A stretch of DNA of 27,206 bases from G020348185 sp964525045 (GCA_964525045.1 CAZGFD010000037.1:1-27206); one strand, 5' to 3'. Counted from the first letter of the stretch, positions 7,212 to 15,159 are shown. Translations and numbers: made by a program. The notes: a model not told the origin generated them from the sequence alone.

Positions 7212-7415
7212 GTGAAAGGCCGACCACCCAAATCAAAAGGCCATCACCGAAGGGAGGGAAGTCCCATTCCTAGCCAATACTTTGGCGGTCTGCGCGAGGC
7301 GATTGAATTGGATGCGGAGGGGATGCCCATTCACGGAATCGTAAATGATGGTTGGCCCGTGAGTCAATTCGGAAAAAGGATACGCTTTAAACACCCCAAG
7401 GATTTCGACCCCTAA
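7212..7415 (+). CDS. Doubtful small hypothetical protein
   Basis: A 67-codon frame starting at GTG 7212 with a basic N-terminus (MKGRPPKSKGHHRREG) and a body containing 'YFGGLREAIELDAEGMPIHG' ending HPKDFDP. No family is recognised, no convincing ribosome site is visible, and a nearly co-extensive frame exists on the other strand. It lies in the long gap between the porin gene and transposase debris. A second short open stretch on the minus strand (about 7440-7522, ending SSIDHR) may be another gene scrap. Coding status is uncertain. Confidence 0.22.
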   Translation: MKGRPPKSKGHHRREGSPIPSQYFGGLREAIELDAEGMPIHGIVNDGWPVSQFGKRIRFKHPKDFDP

Positions 7416-7600
7416 CACCCATTCTGTTTTGGTCTATCGGTGATCAATGGATGACGGGGGAAACATCATATCCTCTCCTTGCTCATACTCCACATACGGA
7501 TCACGATCATAGGGTCTCGAGTAGCCTGTTTGTGTAGAGAGGACCAGGGTGTGCGGATGATGGCGTTGCCATTCCTTCCAGGTGGTGGGTTCTACACGCG

Positions 7601-7860
7601 GTGGCGGAAGCTAGCGGCCCCACCGTCCCTTCGCTGGTGGGAAGAGGACGGCAACGGGCCTTAGTGCCCACTCGAGCGTTTCTGGTGTATGCGGTGCGGA
7701 CCTGGAATATTATCACGATGAAAGAACTCGGACGTCGCGTACACCGGGCCCCTTCGATGATGAGTCGGCTCTTTAGCCAATATCTCAGCCATCGTCGGCG
7801 GGGTTGGGAAGCGGGCGTGAGAAGACTGATTTACCAATAAGTCAATTATCATGCCTGACC
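7601..7860 (+). pseudogene. REP-associated (Y1-type) transposase remnant and tail
   Basis: An open frame encodes GRGRQRALVPTRAFLVYAVR, then 'TMKELGRRVHRAPSMMSRLF' and a stop at 7838-7840. The helix 'RAFLVYAVRTW' followed by 'ELGRRVHR.PSMMSRL' is the usual C-terminal arrangement of RAYT transposases. The part from 7,733 to 7,858 is nearly identical to 5,612-5,735. The N-terminal catalytic domain is missing; the upstream segment 7,479-7,600 seems to continue in another frame. The tail 'aataagtcaattatcatgcctg' abuts the broken relE gene, so the element's right end lies inside that toxin gene. Confidence 0.62.
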
Positions 7861-7996
7861 ATCTAAACCTCGTGGACTCGGATTTTCGCTTAGGGGCCGA
7901 AATTTTTCCAATTATTCGTTGAAGGGCCGTATTTGAAAGCGACTTCAACTCCCGTTCTGCAGATCGTTTAATTCGAACGCTATAGGAGTCCGTCAC
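7849..7996 (-). pseudogene. RelE/ParE-family toxin, frameshifted and truncated
   Basis: A GTG at 7996, overlapping the antitoxin end, starts VTDSYSVRIKRSAERELKSL, then 'ALQRIIGKI'. This is the N-terminal half of a RelE-type mRNA interferase or gyrase-poison toxin ('S.RI.KSAEKEL..L...QRI'). The frame then slips: continuing one base over gives 'PLSENPSPRGLDGQA' and a stop, and 'LSENPSPRG' is the expected next motif of the family. The second half, with the core strand and C-terminal catalytic residues, is gone. The break coincides with the right end of the transposase remnant. It is almost certainly inactive. Confidence 0.75.
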
Positions 7997-8210
7997 GCTT
8001 GAGGTCCTCGAGCACTTTTTCGAAAGGGCGGCTGGGTTCTTTGCGTCGCTTCTCAAATGCGCCTAGATCTAATGCATCTTCTTTGGGCATCTCGAGAGCA
8101 GCCTCATTCAAGATTTGGGACACTGTCCGATCCGTTTCCGCCGCTTTCACCTTCAATGCCCGAAATACTCTGGGTTTTAAATAGACCGTTGTTCTCGTAC
8201 CGCCAGCAAT
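7980..8210 (-). pseudogene. RHH/CopG-type antitoxin of a RelE pair, start codon lost or non-standard
   Basis: A frame open on the minus strand reads GTRTTVYLKPRVFRALKVKA, then 'AETDRTVSQILNEAAL' and 'FEKRRKEPSRPFEKVLEDLK', ending RDGLL. This is the classic ribbon-helix-helix antitoxin (TTVYL strand, KAAETDRSVSxxLNEA helix) with the acidic toxin-binding tail. No ATG, GTG or TTG lies in frame before 'TTVYL'. The codon at the expected position is ATT (8208-8210), with AGAGG about 10 bases upstream, which suggests ATG changed to ATT. It overlaps the toxin by 17 bases. It may be dead, or weakly translated from ATT. The stretch 8,211-8,440 shows no gene, only a small CCTCC/GGAGG hairpin near 8,328. 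Confidence 0.7.
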
Positions 8211-8440
8211 GATTTTTATACCTCTGGATGTAATGTGTAATTTAAACGTTAAAAAATCTTAGCATGATAATGTTAGATAGGCGCCGGGTCTGATGATGAA
8301 GTGCCAACGGTAATTGCACTGCAAGACCCTCCTGGTAAAGGAGGTAAACGGTCATAGGTAAAGGATCAAGGTGGGGTGGCCCCTTTCCTAACATATTTTG
8401 CCCCAGAATCTTTGCTCGTTAACAGAGCCCAACTTACAAG

Positions 8441-10486
8441 CTAAAATCTGAACTGACTGTCATGCAGAATGTATTTCTTTGAGTGATAGGGGATCAGGGT
8501 TGCGCCTGTATCACTGTAATATTTGACTTCCATGCTCCAATTGCCTTCAGGGATGGGGCTACGTGTGTCGATCGTCAAAGTTGCAAAACCGCTTTTTCCG
8601 CCTGAATTCTTACTCGCGAAATTCCATTTGCGTTCCCCAACAATATCGCGTGTATCCCCCACGGAATTTTTCCCCAGTGGTGAGGAAACAAACTCAGGGG
8701 CGACCCTATTGAACAAAAACGGTTGGTCTGAAGGAAGGAGGTCAATTTCATAGATTTCGTTTCGGTGAACATCTCCTGACAGGAAGGCCAAACCTTGAAT
8801 CTGTCGGCCCAACATGGCGCTCAATTTTTTGTAAAAGGCCTCTCGCTCGGCATCATACGTATCATGGCCATAGGCCTCTTCTCCGGAATCATCATTCACA
8901 GTATTGTTCCATAAACTGCCGCTGGCGAGGATCACCAACCTGCCTTTTTGTGCTCCCCTCTCCTTTATTTTTTCAAGGACTCGGTCAAGTTGAGATCTCG
9001 AAAATAAGATACCTGAACTTTTGTCCCGGAAAAAACGACCGTCCATGAGATAAATATCGACATTCCCATAGGTGACCAGGGTGAACAGGCCGAACTCTGT
9101 TGGGTCTTCTGCATTATTGCCCCAGTAATCCAAAAAGCCTTTAACCGAACTGTGTTTCATCGGGTAGTTCGTGCTCTGCATGTCATTTCTCCGAAAATCA
9201 TGATCGTCCCATACGGCCACACTTGGAATGACACGAGCCATTTCCAGAAACCTGGGCTGTTTTCTCTCAGAGAGATTCGCAGCTAAAATGGAACGCATAT
9301 TTTCAGGGCCCTTGTCCGTGGCATGGTCGTAATAGTAAAACGTGTCGCCAAGATGAATGAACAATCGAACCCCATTGGTAGAATCTCGAAAAGGGTCGGA
9401 AGAAGGGTCAGGGGCAAGGTTTCTTATTCCCATCCAAACGTTTTGCGTCACATCCTCCGAATTGTTTGAACACGAGCCAAAAGCGAAGGTGAATTTCACC
9501 CCCTTACCTTCTGGCGGATAGGTTCTGAATTCCCCATCCCCCTCGGGTGCGGGAATATTTTGATGGTGGTGAACATGAAAGGGATTGAATTTGTAGTGGG
9601 TGTCAGACTCTAATTCTTTTACTCGGAAAGTCGCTGTTGGCGATAACGTCTGGCTTTCATCAAAAATTACCTCCCCGGACCCTGCTTTCAGAACCTTTAG
9701 CCTATATTCCCCTTCCCGTTCGACACGGTAGAGGACATTCGCACTGGTATCGGTGATTTGTCCCAGAACGGGACCGGCAATTCGATAGGACGCACCAGCC
9801 AGAGGTAATTGGGCCGGGGAAGCCACTGGGACAGCAAGGGACCGGGTTGACCAATCCACAGTATTAAGTACGAATGGCTTATTCTTTAGGAATTGATTGA
9901 TCTGGCTATTTCCAATGATGGGAATGTTGACACCATTCGCGAATAGCAAGGCGCTCCCCAGCAGCCATCCATCCCCGTCTGCGGATTTTCGAATATAGAA
10001 CTCGGCAATATTTCTGACTTCCTGATTGAGCCCTTTGGGAATGGGAAGGGAGTAAGAGTCTGTCTGCCCTCGCTCACGATCCTCGTGGTCGGGCAAGTTT
10101 AATTCGAAGTTCTCGGGTGAAAATAATAGAGACCCGTCCTGAAATTTCAAATTGAAATATACCTTGTCATCGGTCCCGGCATCTTTGGCATCATCGGTAT
10201 GGATCTTAAGAGTCAAGCTAGTAATTTTTTGAGGCAAAATAACGGTATCGCTCAGAAATTCCTGATACATGGCGACTACTTTTAGGACCTTTCCCTGCCT
10301 ATTGGACCTTTCGTTTTGTAAGACCGGTAGGTCAGCCGTCTGGTGGGGAATATTAATTTTTGATTGGGTTCCTGAAGCCTTCGCCAGTCCATTATTGGAT
10401 GTCGCTAGAGTCATCAAAACCAGGACGGCAAATACAATGCGGAAAATGAGAAAATGGGGTCTTATAAACGGACCGGGGGGAATCAT
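8441..10486 (-). CDS. PhoD-like metallophosphatase with N-terminal PLAT-like domain
   Basis: 681 residues from ATG 10486, with AAGGG upstream. Another in-frame ATG at 10570 lies inside repeat A and is rejected. A Sec signal peptide (FRIVFAVLVLMTLATSNNGLAKA) exports the protein. Residues of about 90-185 look like a PLAT/LH2 domain ('TLKIHTDDAKDAGTDDKVYF', 'RGQTDSYSLP', 'DGDGWLLGSALLF'). Then comes a PhoD-type N-terminal beta domain and the phosphatase core: 'FAFGSCSNN' about 335, 'FIHLGDTFYYYD' about 378, 'VAVWDDHDFRRND' about 425 and 'FLSGDVHRNE' about 570, which supply the metal ligands. It would release phosphate from phosphodiesters or monoesters in the periplasm. The PLAT-PhoD combination suggests lipid or membrane targeting, which is inference. 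No pho box was identified. Confidence 0.88.
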   Translation of the reverse strand: MIPPGPFIRPHFLIFRIVFAVLVLMTLATSNNGLAKASGTQSKINIPHQTADLPVLQNERSNRQGKVLKVVAMYQEFLSDTVILPQKITSLTLKIHTDDAKDAGTDDKVYFNLKFQDGSLLFSPENFELNLPDHEDRERGQTDSYSLPIPKGLNQEVRNIAEFYIRKSADGDGWLLGSALLFANGVNIPIIGNSQINQFLKNKPFVLNTVDWSTRSLAVPVASPAQLPLAGASYRIAGPVLGQITDTSANVLYRVEREGEYRLKVLKAGSGEVIFDESQTLSPTATFRVKELESDTHYKFNPFHVHHHQNIPAPEGDGEFRTYPPEGKGVKFTFAFGSCSNNSEDVTQNVWMGIRNLAPDPSSDPFRDSTNGVRLFIHLGDTFYYYDHATDKGPENMRSILAANLSERKQPRFLEMARVIPSVAVWDDHDFRRNDMQSTNYPMKHSSVKGFLDYWGNNAEDPTEFGLFTLVTYGNVDIYLMDGRFFRDKSSGILFSRSQLDRVLEKIKERGAQKGRLVILASGSLWNNTVNDDSGEEAYGHDTYDAEREAFYKKLSAMLGRQIQGLAFLSGDVHRNEIYEIDLLPSDQPFLFNRVAPEFVSSPLGKNSVGDTRDIVGERKWNFASKNSGGKSGFATLTIDTRSPIPEGNWSMEVKYYSDTGATLIPYHSKKYILHDSQFRF

Positions 10487-10702
10487 GTGACCCTTACGTG
10501 TGAGAATTTCTAGGAGCAGTATTCCAGTTGGTATCACTCCGCGGATTTCCCCATAAAATGGAAAGGCCAACGGGATTTACGAGAAAGCAAGATTTGTCAG
10601 GATTTACACAAACCCCAATAAGCTTCTCCCCCACTCCCGACTAATATGATGTGGTCTTATCAAGGTAGAGGGGGAATTTCATATGTATTCAACAAAAGAC
10701 TT
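10487..10702 (+). repeat. Dispersed repeat family A, copy 4
   Basis: A 5'-truncated copy starting exactly at the base before the phoD-like start codon (minus strand) with 'gtgacccttacgtgtgagaa' and ending 'attcaacaaaagactt'. It shares 'gagaatttct', 'caacgggatttacgagaaag' and 'aaccccaataag' with copy 5 and not with copies 1-3. It lies downstream of the DUF262 gene and forms the untranslated leader of the phosphatase gene, including its AAGGG ribosome site. Confidence 0.9.
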
Positions 10703-10768
10703 GTGTTGGCTCCGATTTGTTATTATCGGGCAGGTATGAAGATTGGCCAGGATCGAGTTCTCAACTTA

Positions 10769-12955
10769 TTATCCTTCATCGTCCTCGTCATCATCAGTCT
10801 CATCCTCCTCAACATCCACAGCCATGGGGTCTACGTAATCCCGTCGAACCATTCGAAGGGAACGCTGAGAAACCTGATCCACTAAAAAGAACCCCCAGCC
10901 ATTCATTTGATGGCCAACGATCGCACTTGCAGCAGCGGACGGACCATCATACTTCACCCCATCGACTTCGACCTGGCCATCAGAAAGCAGCGTGGCCACT
11001 TTATCGATAAATTTCTTCTTCCGAGGGAATAGTGGCATTCCAGGCTCTAGCACTCCGGCGTTAATGAGATCGACTAACATAAGCTTCTTTCGCTTCCTGG
11101 CTTTTTCGTGAGCGAAACCTGAGCGGTGGTTCGGAGGCACAGGCCAAATCTGAATTATTACTTCAATAAGTTCAAGCGTCCGAGCCCGAATAGCGTCATC
11201 AGTCCACTTTTCACCCGCAACTTCTATTAGTTTTCTATTAAGGAATAGAACGTCGTGACCGTGAAGGGCTTCTCTCTTTCCTCCACTTCCGAGCCAAGAC
11301 CCGTTTGATACTTTCGAATTCAACCTGCCAGTTAGCAAAGTTAAGTTTCCTAGAGTGTGGATGACACGATCGCGTTCCGCTTCTTCCTGTTCCCCCTCAT
11401 CCAGTGGCCAGTTTTTTAGCCATTTTCGGGGCATAACATGCTCTATGACATATTGCCCTCTCGTGACACGTTCACCACCTAGCCCGTCTTTTTCATTTTT
11501 CCAGCCACGTAGATAATCCTCAATAGCTTCTAGCACCATACGAAGCCGCCCTCGACGTAGGCGACGGTATGCCAGCAATGCGCCAAGTTCATCTCTGGTC
11601 TCGGCATCGTCTGGCCAGTACCGACTGCTTCCGGATTGGCCGGCCAAGAAAGACTCAATAACATCACCGGCATTCTGTCGATTCGTTTGTCTGATCTGCG
11701 AGATGAGTTCCGCAACGACTTGGTTATAATTCTTGGTGGTCGCACGCACAAGCATCCGACGAACCATCCAACTTTCTACAACATTCAGCGCCTTAAAAAG
11801 CTGGGCATCCGGGATCTTTGTCTCTGCAGGATCGAGCAAACAGAGGACGAGAGGCTTGATCACTTCGCTCTCGAGCACACTGGTTCTGTACCCGAATAGA
11901 CCTAAACGATCGATCGGGCCAGTATAATTTGTTGAGCGGATTATGAATTCGCGATATGCCTGTGAGGCCTCATGGATTTGCACGAGGAGTTCGGCCATAG
12001 GAAGCCCGCAGTCATGATCCGCAAATCTCTTAAAGCGATCGAACACTTCTCTTGCAACCACTTCTTCGCCAGTACGTGCTGACAACCAATGATTAAAGAA
12101 GATAGCTGAGCGAGGGTACCGAAACCGTCCGACATTGACTTCCGTTTCCCAGAAACCTTTCTCAAAATCCTTCCACCTGGTTTGGTAGGCCTCTTCGACA
12201 TTCGTCCCGGTCTCAAGCAGACGCTGAAAAATGAGGTTCTTAATGAGATCAGCCGCAGTAAGCTGCGCGCCGCGGGCATTCAGCGTTTCGAATATCTCCT
12301 GAGCATTCTCGTCCGTCGCCAAATCAATAACGACCAGCTGCAGGAGATCCCGCACAGCAGTTTCGATTGCTGCTGCCCGGGAATCGATGGCACTTTCGCC
12401 TCCCATCTGTAGCCACGCCTGTGCCCTCTCACTGAAAAAGCGATGCGCCTCAACCATGCGTTCACCGGGGTGACTAATTGCGGTGTAGTCAATAGGAGGC
12501 TTCGCACCCATAACAGCGTTAAAAGCTGCCCTATCACGATTGGTAGGCCAAACTTTGAAACAATCTTCTGGTCTTGAACAGAAAGGGGCGGCATTTTTGA
12601 CTAGCGGTTCGATACGTAAAGCTGGCGCCGAGGCCTTGGCCAACAGAAGTTCTGCATGAAGAGCATCCAGGAGAAGTTGCAAAGTGGTTAGCCGCTGTTG
12701 ACCGTCAATGATGGTTCGCTCCTGCATCTGACCGGTCTGCTTCTGGACCTGCTGCAGCACGACGGCGCCGAGGAAGTGGGGGTGCTGCTTCTTAGATGGA
12801 TGGTTAAGGAGCCTGTCTGCTACTCGTGTGACATCATTCCATAGTGGTTCCCACTGCCTCTCCTCGTTCCATACGTAAGGCCGTTGGAATAACGGAACCA
12901 TAAGCCGCTGAGGTTGGTTAAACACCATCTGTGGTGTGCGAACTTGAGTTTCCAT
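10769..12955 (-). CDS. DUF262-DUF1524-RAMA restriction-like protein (GmrSD/BrxU type)
   Basis: 728 residues. The N-terminal DUF262 domain has 'VPLFQRPYVWNEERQWEPLW' (about 19-38) and 'TIIDGQQRLTTLQLL' (about 85-99), the ParB-like NTP-binding motif of the GmrS part. DUF1524 follows with 'YVIEHVMPRKWLKNW' (about 500) and 'HTLGNLTLLTGRLNSKVSN' (about 535-553), the His-Me finger HNH-like nuclease of GmrD. Residues of about 635-715 ('VLEPGMPLFPRKKKFIDKVA', 'GPSAAASAIVGHQMNGWGFF') form a RAMA-type domain, thought to read modified DNA, before a strongly acidic tail. Fused DUF262-DUF1524 proteins are type IV enzymes cutting modified DNA; anti-phage activity is inferred. GAGGAAAGG precedes the ATG. 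The start overlaps a truncated upstream gene by 38 bases. Confidence 0.9.
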   Translation of the reverse strand: METQVRTPQMVFNQPQRLMVPLFQRPYVWNEERQWEPLWNDVTRVADRLLNHPSKKQHPHFLGAVVLQQVQKQTGQMQERTIIDGQQRLTTLQLLLDALHAELLLAKASAPALRIEPLVKNAAPFCSRPEDCFKVWPTNRDRAAFNAVMGAKPPIDYTAISHPGERMVEAHRFFSERAQAWLQMGGESAIDSRAAAIETAVRDLLQLVVIDLATDENAQEIFETLNARGAQLTAADLIKNLIFQRLLETGTNVEEAYQTRWKDFEKGFWETEVNVGRFRYPRSAIFFNHWLSARTGEEVVAREVFDRFKRFADHDCGLPMAELLVQIHEASQAYREFIIRSTNYTGPIDRLGLFGYRTSVLESEVIKPLVLCLLDPAETKIPDAQLFKALNVVESWMVRRMLVRATTKNYNQVVAELISQIRQTNRQNAGDVIESFLAGQSGSSRYWPDDAETRDELGALLAYRRLRRGRLRMVLEAIEDYLRGWKNEKDGLGGERVTRGQYVIEHVMPRKWLKNWPLDEGEQEEAERDRVIHTLGNLTLLTGRLNSKVSNGSWLGSGGKREALHGHDVLFLNRKLIEVAGEKWTDDAIRARTLELIEVIIQIWPVPPNHRSGFAHEKARKRKKLMLVDLINAGVLEPGMPLFPRKKKFIDKVATLLSDGQVEVDGVKYDGPSAAASAIVGHQMNGWGFFLVDQVSQRSLRMVRRDYVDPMAVDVEEDETDDDEDDEG

Positions 12956-13217
12956 GCTCAGCCCTTTCCTCTATTGCCAAGGTTACCTGATAATCTTTGC
13001 TGAATTGCCATAAGGCCCGATCCAACATAGGCATACGCACTCCGGCTGTTTCAGCAAGTGTGCGGCAATACTCCGTGTATGACCACCAAAATGAAAAATG
13101 GTATTGTTTGGGAACTGATGCTTGAAGAGTCGACAAGGCACGAATATCAAGAATTGGATAAGTGTCCTTGGATCCAAAATAAAGTAATACAGAAGCAGTT
13201 GGCCAAATTACTCCACG
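12918..13217 (-). pseudogene. Truncated partner gene upstream of the DUF262 gene
   Basis: From the edge of repeat A copy 5 an open frame runs 100 codons: LLRGVIWPTASVLLYFGSKD, 'YPILDIRALSTLQ', 'FSFWWSYTEYCRTLA' and 'MLDRALWQFSKDYQ'. The composition is that of a folded, helical cytosolic protein. It has no start of its own; the 13 codons before it come from the repeat (MIPTGILVPEILT). It therefore looks like the C-terminal part of a larger gene whose 5' part was lost at the repeat junction. Its stop lies inside the DUF262 gene, an operon-like overlap. I cannot name the family with certainty. The pattern '(G)xxxASxxLxFxxxDxYPILDxRAL' looks conserved. It might still be expressed as a fusion started within the repeat. 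Confidence 0.6.
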
Positions 13218-13426
13218 GAGGAGTGTGAGAATTTCTGGGACCAGTATTCCAGTTGGTATCATTCAGCGGATTTCCCCCTAAAATGGAAAGGCCAACGGGA
13301 TTTACGAGAAAGCAAAGTTTGTCAGGATTTACACCAACCCCAATAAGATTCGCCCATACTCTTGCATCCTATGATGGGGTCTTTTCTGAGGCAGAGGTAA
13401 ATGAAATAATTAGTCAACAAAGGCCT
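13218..13426 (+). repeat. Dispersed repeat family A, copy 5
   Basis: A 5'-truncated copy beginning 'gagtgtgagaatttctggga' and ending 'agtcaacaaaggcct'. Its junction cuts off the gene on its left. It shares family-specific changes with copy 4 (gagaatttct, caacgggatt, aaccccaataag), and the two form direct repeats around the DUF262 cassette. Confidence 0.9.
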
Positions 13427-13445
13427 CAAGGTGATCCCTATTTTT

Positions 13446-13470
13446 CCAATAAGTCAATAGTCATACCTGA
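13446..13470 (+). repeat. Transposase-tail motif after repeat A copy 5
   Basis: The segment 'ccaataagtcaatagtcata' followed by 'cctga' matches the sequence after the stop of the two transposase remnants (7,836-7,860 and 5,712-5,735). No transposase coding sequence precedes it here. It ties repeat A and the REP-type tail together at a third place. Confidence 0.6.
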
Positions 13471-13491
13471 GCTTGCCCCCTAAGACCCTTT

Positions 13492-13974
13492 TTAACGAAA
13501 GATTACTTCCGAACGTTTAATGTACTCGATGAAATTAACGCAGGGAAGGCCAACGCCATTCATGGCACACACTGCTGGTATTTTCCTTTTGGAAGGAATT
13601 TGTGGTGGTTTAGCTTGCTTCTGTTCGTCCGAAACCAATTCACCATGGTGCGCCCTTGCGATGGAGATGATTAAAAGATCGTTTTCATCCACACCTTTGG
13701 GGTGGTATTTATCATTCACGATACCCAGCAATTTCTTGATATGCATTGCATTTTGTAAAATCTCGTTGCTAATTCCAAGTTTCTCTAGATATTTTGAGTT
13801 GAGCCATTGCCCGCAATCCGGCATTTTGCTTTCCACTTCCTCAAATGCTACCTTCGGCATCGCCAGCTTTTTTTCGGAAATTTGGATGGCCACCCACTCC
13901 CACAAACCAGGAAACTGTCGGAGTGGATAATTATCCCATGCGTAGATCATTGAGGAGGCATCAAAGACCTGCAT
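13492..13974 (-). CDS. DUF4411 PIN-like protein (putative toxin)
   Basis: 160 residues. It opens MQVFDASSMIYAWDNYPLRQ, with the DUF4411 signature 'FDxSxxIxAWDxYP' and the first PIN-type acidic residue. 'VAFEEVESK' at about 42 gives a second and 'VDENDLLIISIARAHHG' at about 94-110 the third acidic cluster; 'GELVSDEQKQ' follows. PIN-fold proteins are metal-dependent ribonucleases, and DUF4411 genes regularly follow XRE-ImmA/IrrE genes as a presumed toxin of a toxin-antitoxin pair. The ATG at 13974 overlaps the end of the XRE-ImmA gene by 14 bases, which fits coupled translation. RNase activity is inferred from fold. Confidence 0.88.
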   Translation of the reverse strand: MQVFDASSMIYAWDNYPLRQFPGLWEWVAIQISEKKLAMPKVAFEEVESKMPDCGQWLNSKYLEKLGISNEILQNAMHIKKLLGIVNDKYHPKGVDENDLLIISIARAHHGELVSDEQKQAKPPQIPSKRKIPAVCAMNGVGLPCVNFIEYIKRSEVIFR

Positions 13975-15109
13975 AGTGGCGTTCCAACTGGCGCAGATCT
14001 TTGATTTTCAGGCTGTCGAGATAACTGCTGGCCTTAGCGAGAGTAACGTGACGGGCATGTAGGGCATCCAAAACCGTTCGCACAAAGGTATCTCCAAACA
14101 CATGCTTAGGTTCGCGGTGACGATATAGCCGCGTACCCCCCTCCCTATGTGGAACGACTAGCTCCCCCCGCCATTCTCGATAGGCTGTGTATTGGCGTTG
14201 GGGCAAACGCCCAACGTCAAGTAATCTTCGCAAAATCATTTCTCCACTTACGCCCCATTCCCGACGTTGCGGCTCAAGCCAATCATCATACCGCGATACT
14301 TCCTTGGGTCGTTCCGCATCATTAACCCTTGAAAGAAAATGCTCTGGCACCAGAAGATGTCCTGCAAAGGCATTGGCTTCACGTTCACGTCCTTGGTGGG
14401 ATTCTAAATCCTCTTCGTCATCGATCGAACTAACCTTGTGAAGTAGCAAATGTCCCAATTCATGCATGAGCGTGAAAGACTGCCGAGTTTCCCAGGGTAG
14501 CTTTTTAATGACAATTACGGGACAGACCGCATCGTACAGGGTGAACCCAAGGATTGGGTCTTCCTTGGGAATCTGCCACTTCCCATTGTAACCGTTACTA
14601 CGAAACACCAATATGCCTCTCGATTCAACCGCTGCGCGATATGTGTCGAAGTTGTTCTGATCAGTTAACTTCAACCAACGACGAGCTAAACTTGCTGCTT
14701 CGCGTAGCTCATCTGTAGGTAAATTTGGGGCATAGTATGGTGGCCGATCAGAGTCATCCAGGTCTTCGCGCAAGCTGAGATAAACCGATCGCTGCTTTTC
14801 TACTCGCTCAATCAGCGCCTTGATTTTGTCAGACAACTCTGGCTTTTGGTTGGCTAAGGTACGGAACTGTGGCGAATGCACTTTCGCATCATCGACTTCT
14901 TCTGCCTCCAGAAAGAACAGCACTCCCCGACCAAAGTAATCAGCCACCTTGCGCAGTTGGTTGAATGTCATACCATCTTGCCCTTGCATGACACGCTCCA
15001 TACTCGCGGTTGAAATACCCAACTCAACCGCAAGTTCGGCGGGGGTTATGTCTTGGTCTGCACAACACCATTGAATACGGTCAGGATTGATGGATTGAAT
15101 ACGTTCCAT
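13961..15109 (-). CDS. XRE helix-turn-helix + ImmA/IrrE metallopeptidase
   Basis: 382 residues. Residues of about 10-65 form an XRE-type helix-turn-helix ('TPAELAVELGISTASMERVM', 'TFNQLRKVADYFGRGVLFFL'). After a linker, an ImmA/IrrE (DUF955) domain holds the zinc motif 'LMHELGHLLLHK' at about 215 and the third-ligand helix 'EREANAFAGHLLVP' at about 243. The C-terminal 'LDALHARHVTLAKASSYLD' is typical of this DUF4411-linked subclass. Such proteins act as a DNA-binding antitoxin or regulator, and in ImmA the protease cleaves a repressor. With DUF4411 it forms a putative toxin-antitoxin pair. The ATG at 15109 matches the family start; no strong upstream ribosome site is visible. Confidence 0.92.
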   Translation of the reverse strand: MERIQSINPDRIQWCCADQDITPAELAVELGISTASMERVMQGQDGMTFNQLRKVADYFGRGVLFFLEAEEVDDAKVHSPQFRTLANQKPELSDKIKALIERVEKQRSVYLSLREDLDDSDRPPYYAPNLPTDELREAASLARRWLKLTDQNNFDTYRAAVESRGILVFRSNGYNGKWQIPKEDPILGFTLYDAVCPVIVIKKLPWETRQSFTLMHELGHLLLHKVSSIDDEEDLESHQGREREANAFAGHLLVPEHFLSRVNDAERPKEVSRYDDWLEPQRREWGVSGEMILRRLLDVGRLPQRQYTAYREWRGELVVPHREGGTRLYRHREPKHVFGDTFVRTVLDALHARHVTLAKASSYLDSLKIKDLRQLERHYAGL

Positions 15110-15159
15110 TTTAGATAATTATATCTGAGAAAGTTGTTCTAGACCCACCCAAAATTGGT

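Noticed and set aside
7661..7848. Continuation of the RelE frame to 7661
   Set aside because: Past the frameshift the frame reads antisense transposase sequence and has no RelE features.
10487..10570. N-terminal extension of the PhoD-like protein (ATG at 10570)
   Set aside because: The extra 28 codons are repeat A read backward; the ATG at 10486 has a ribosome site and leads directly into a signal peptide.
1..13430. Repeat A/B as a CRISPR or satellite array
   Set aside because: Copies are hundreds of bases long, kilobases apart and not regularly spaced.
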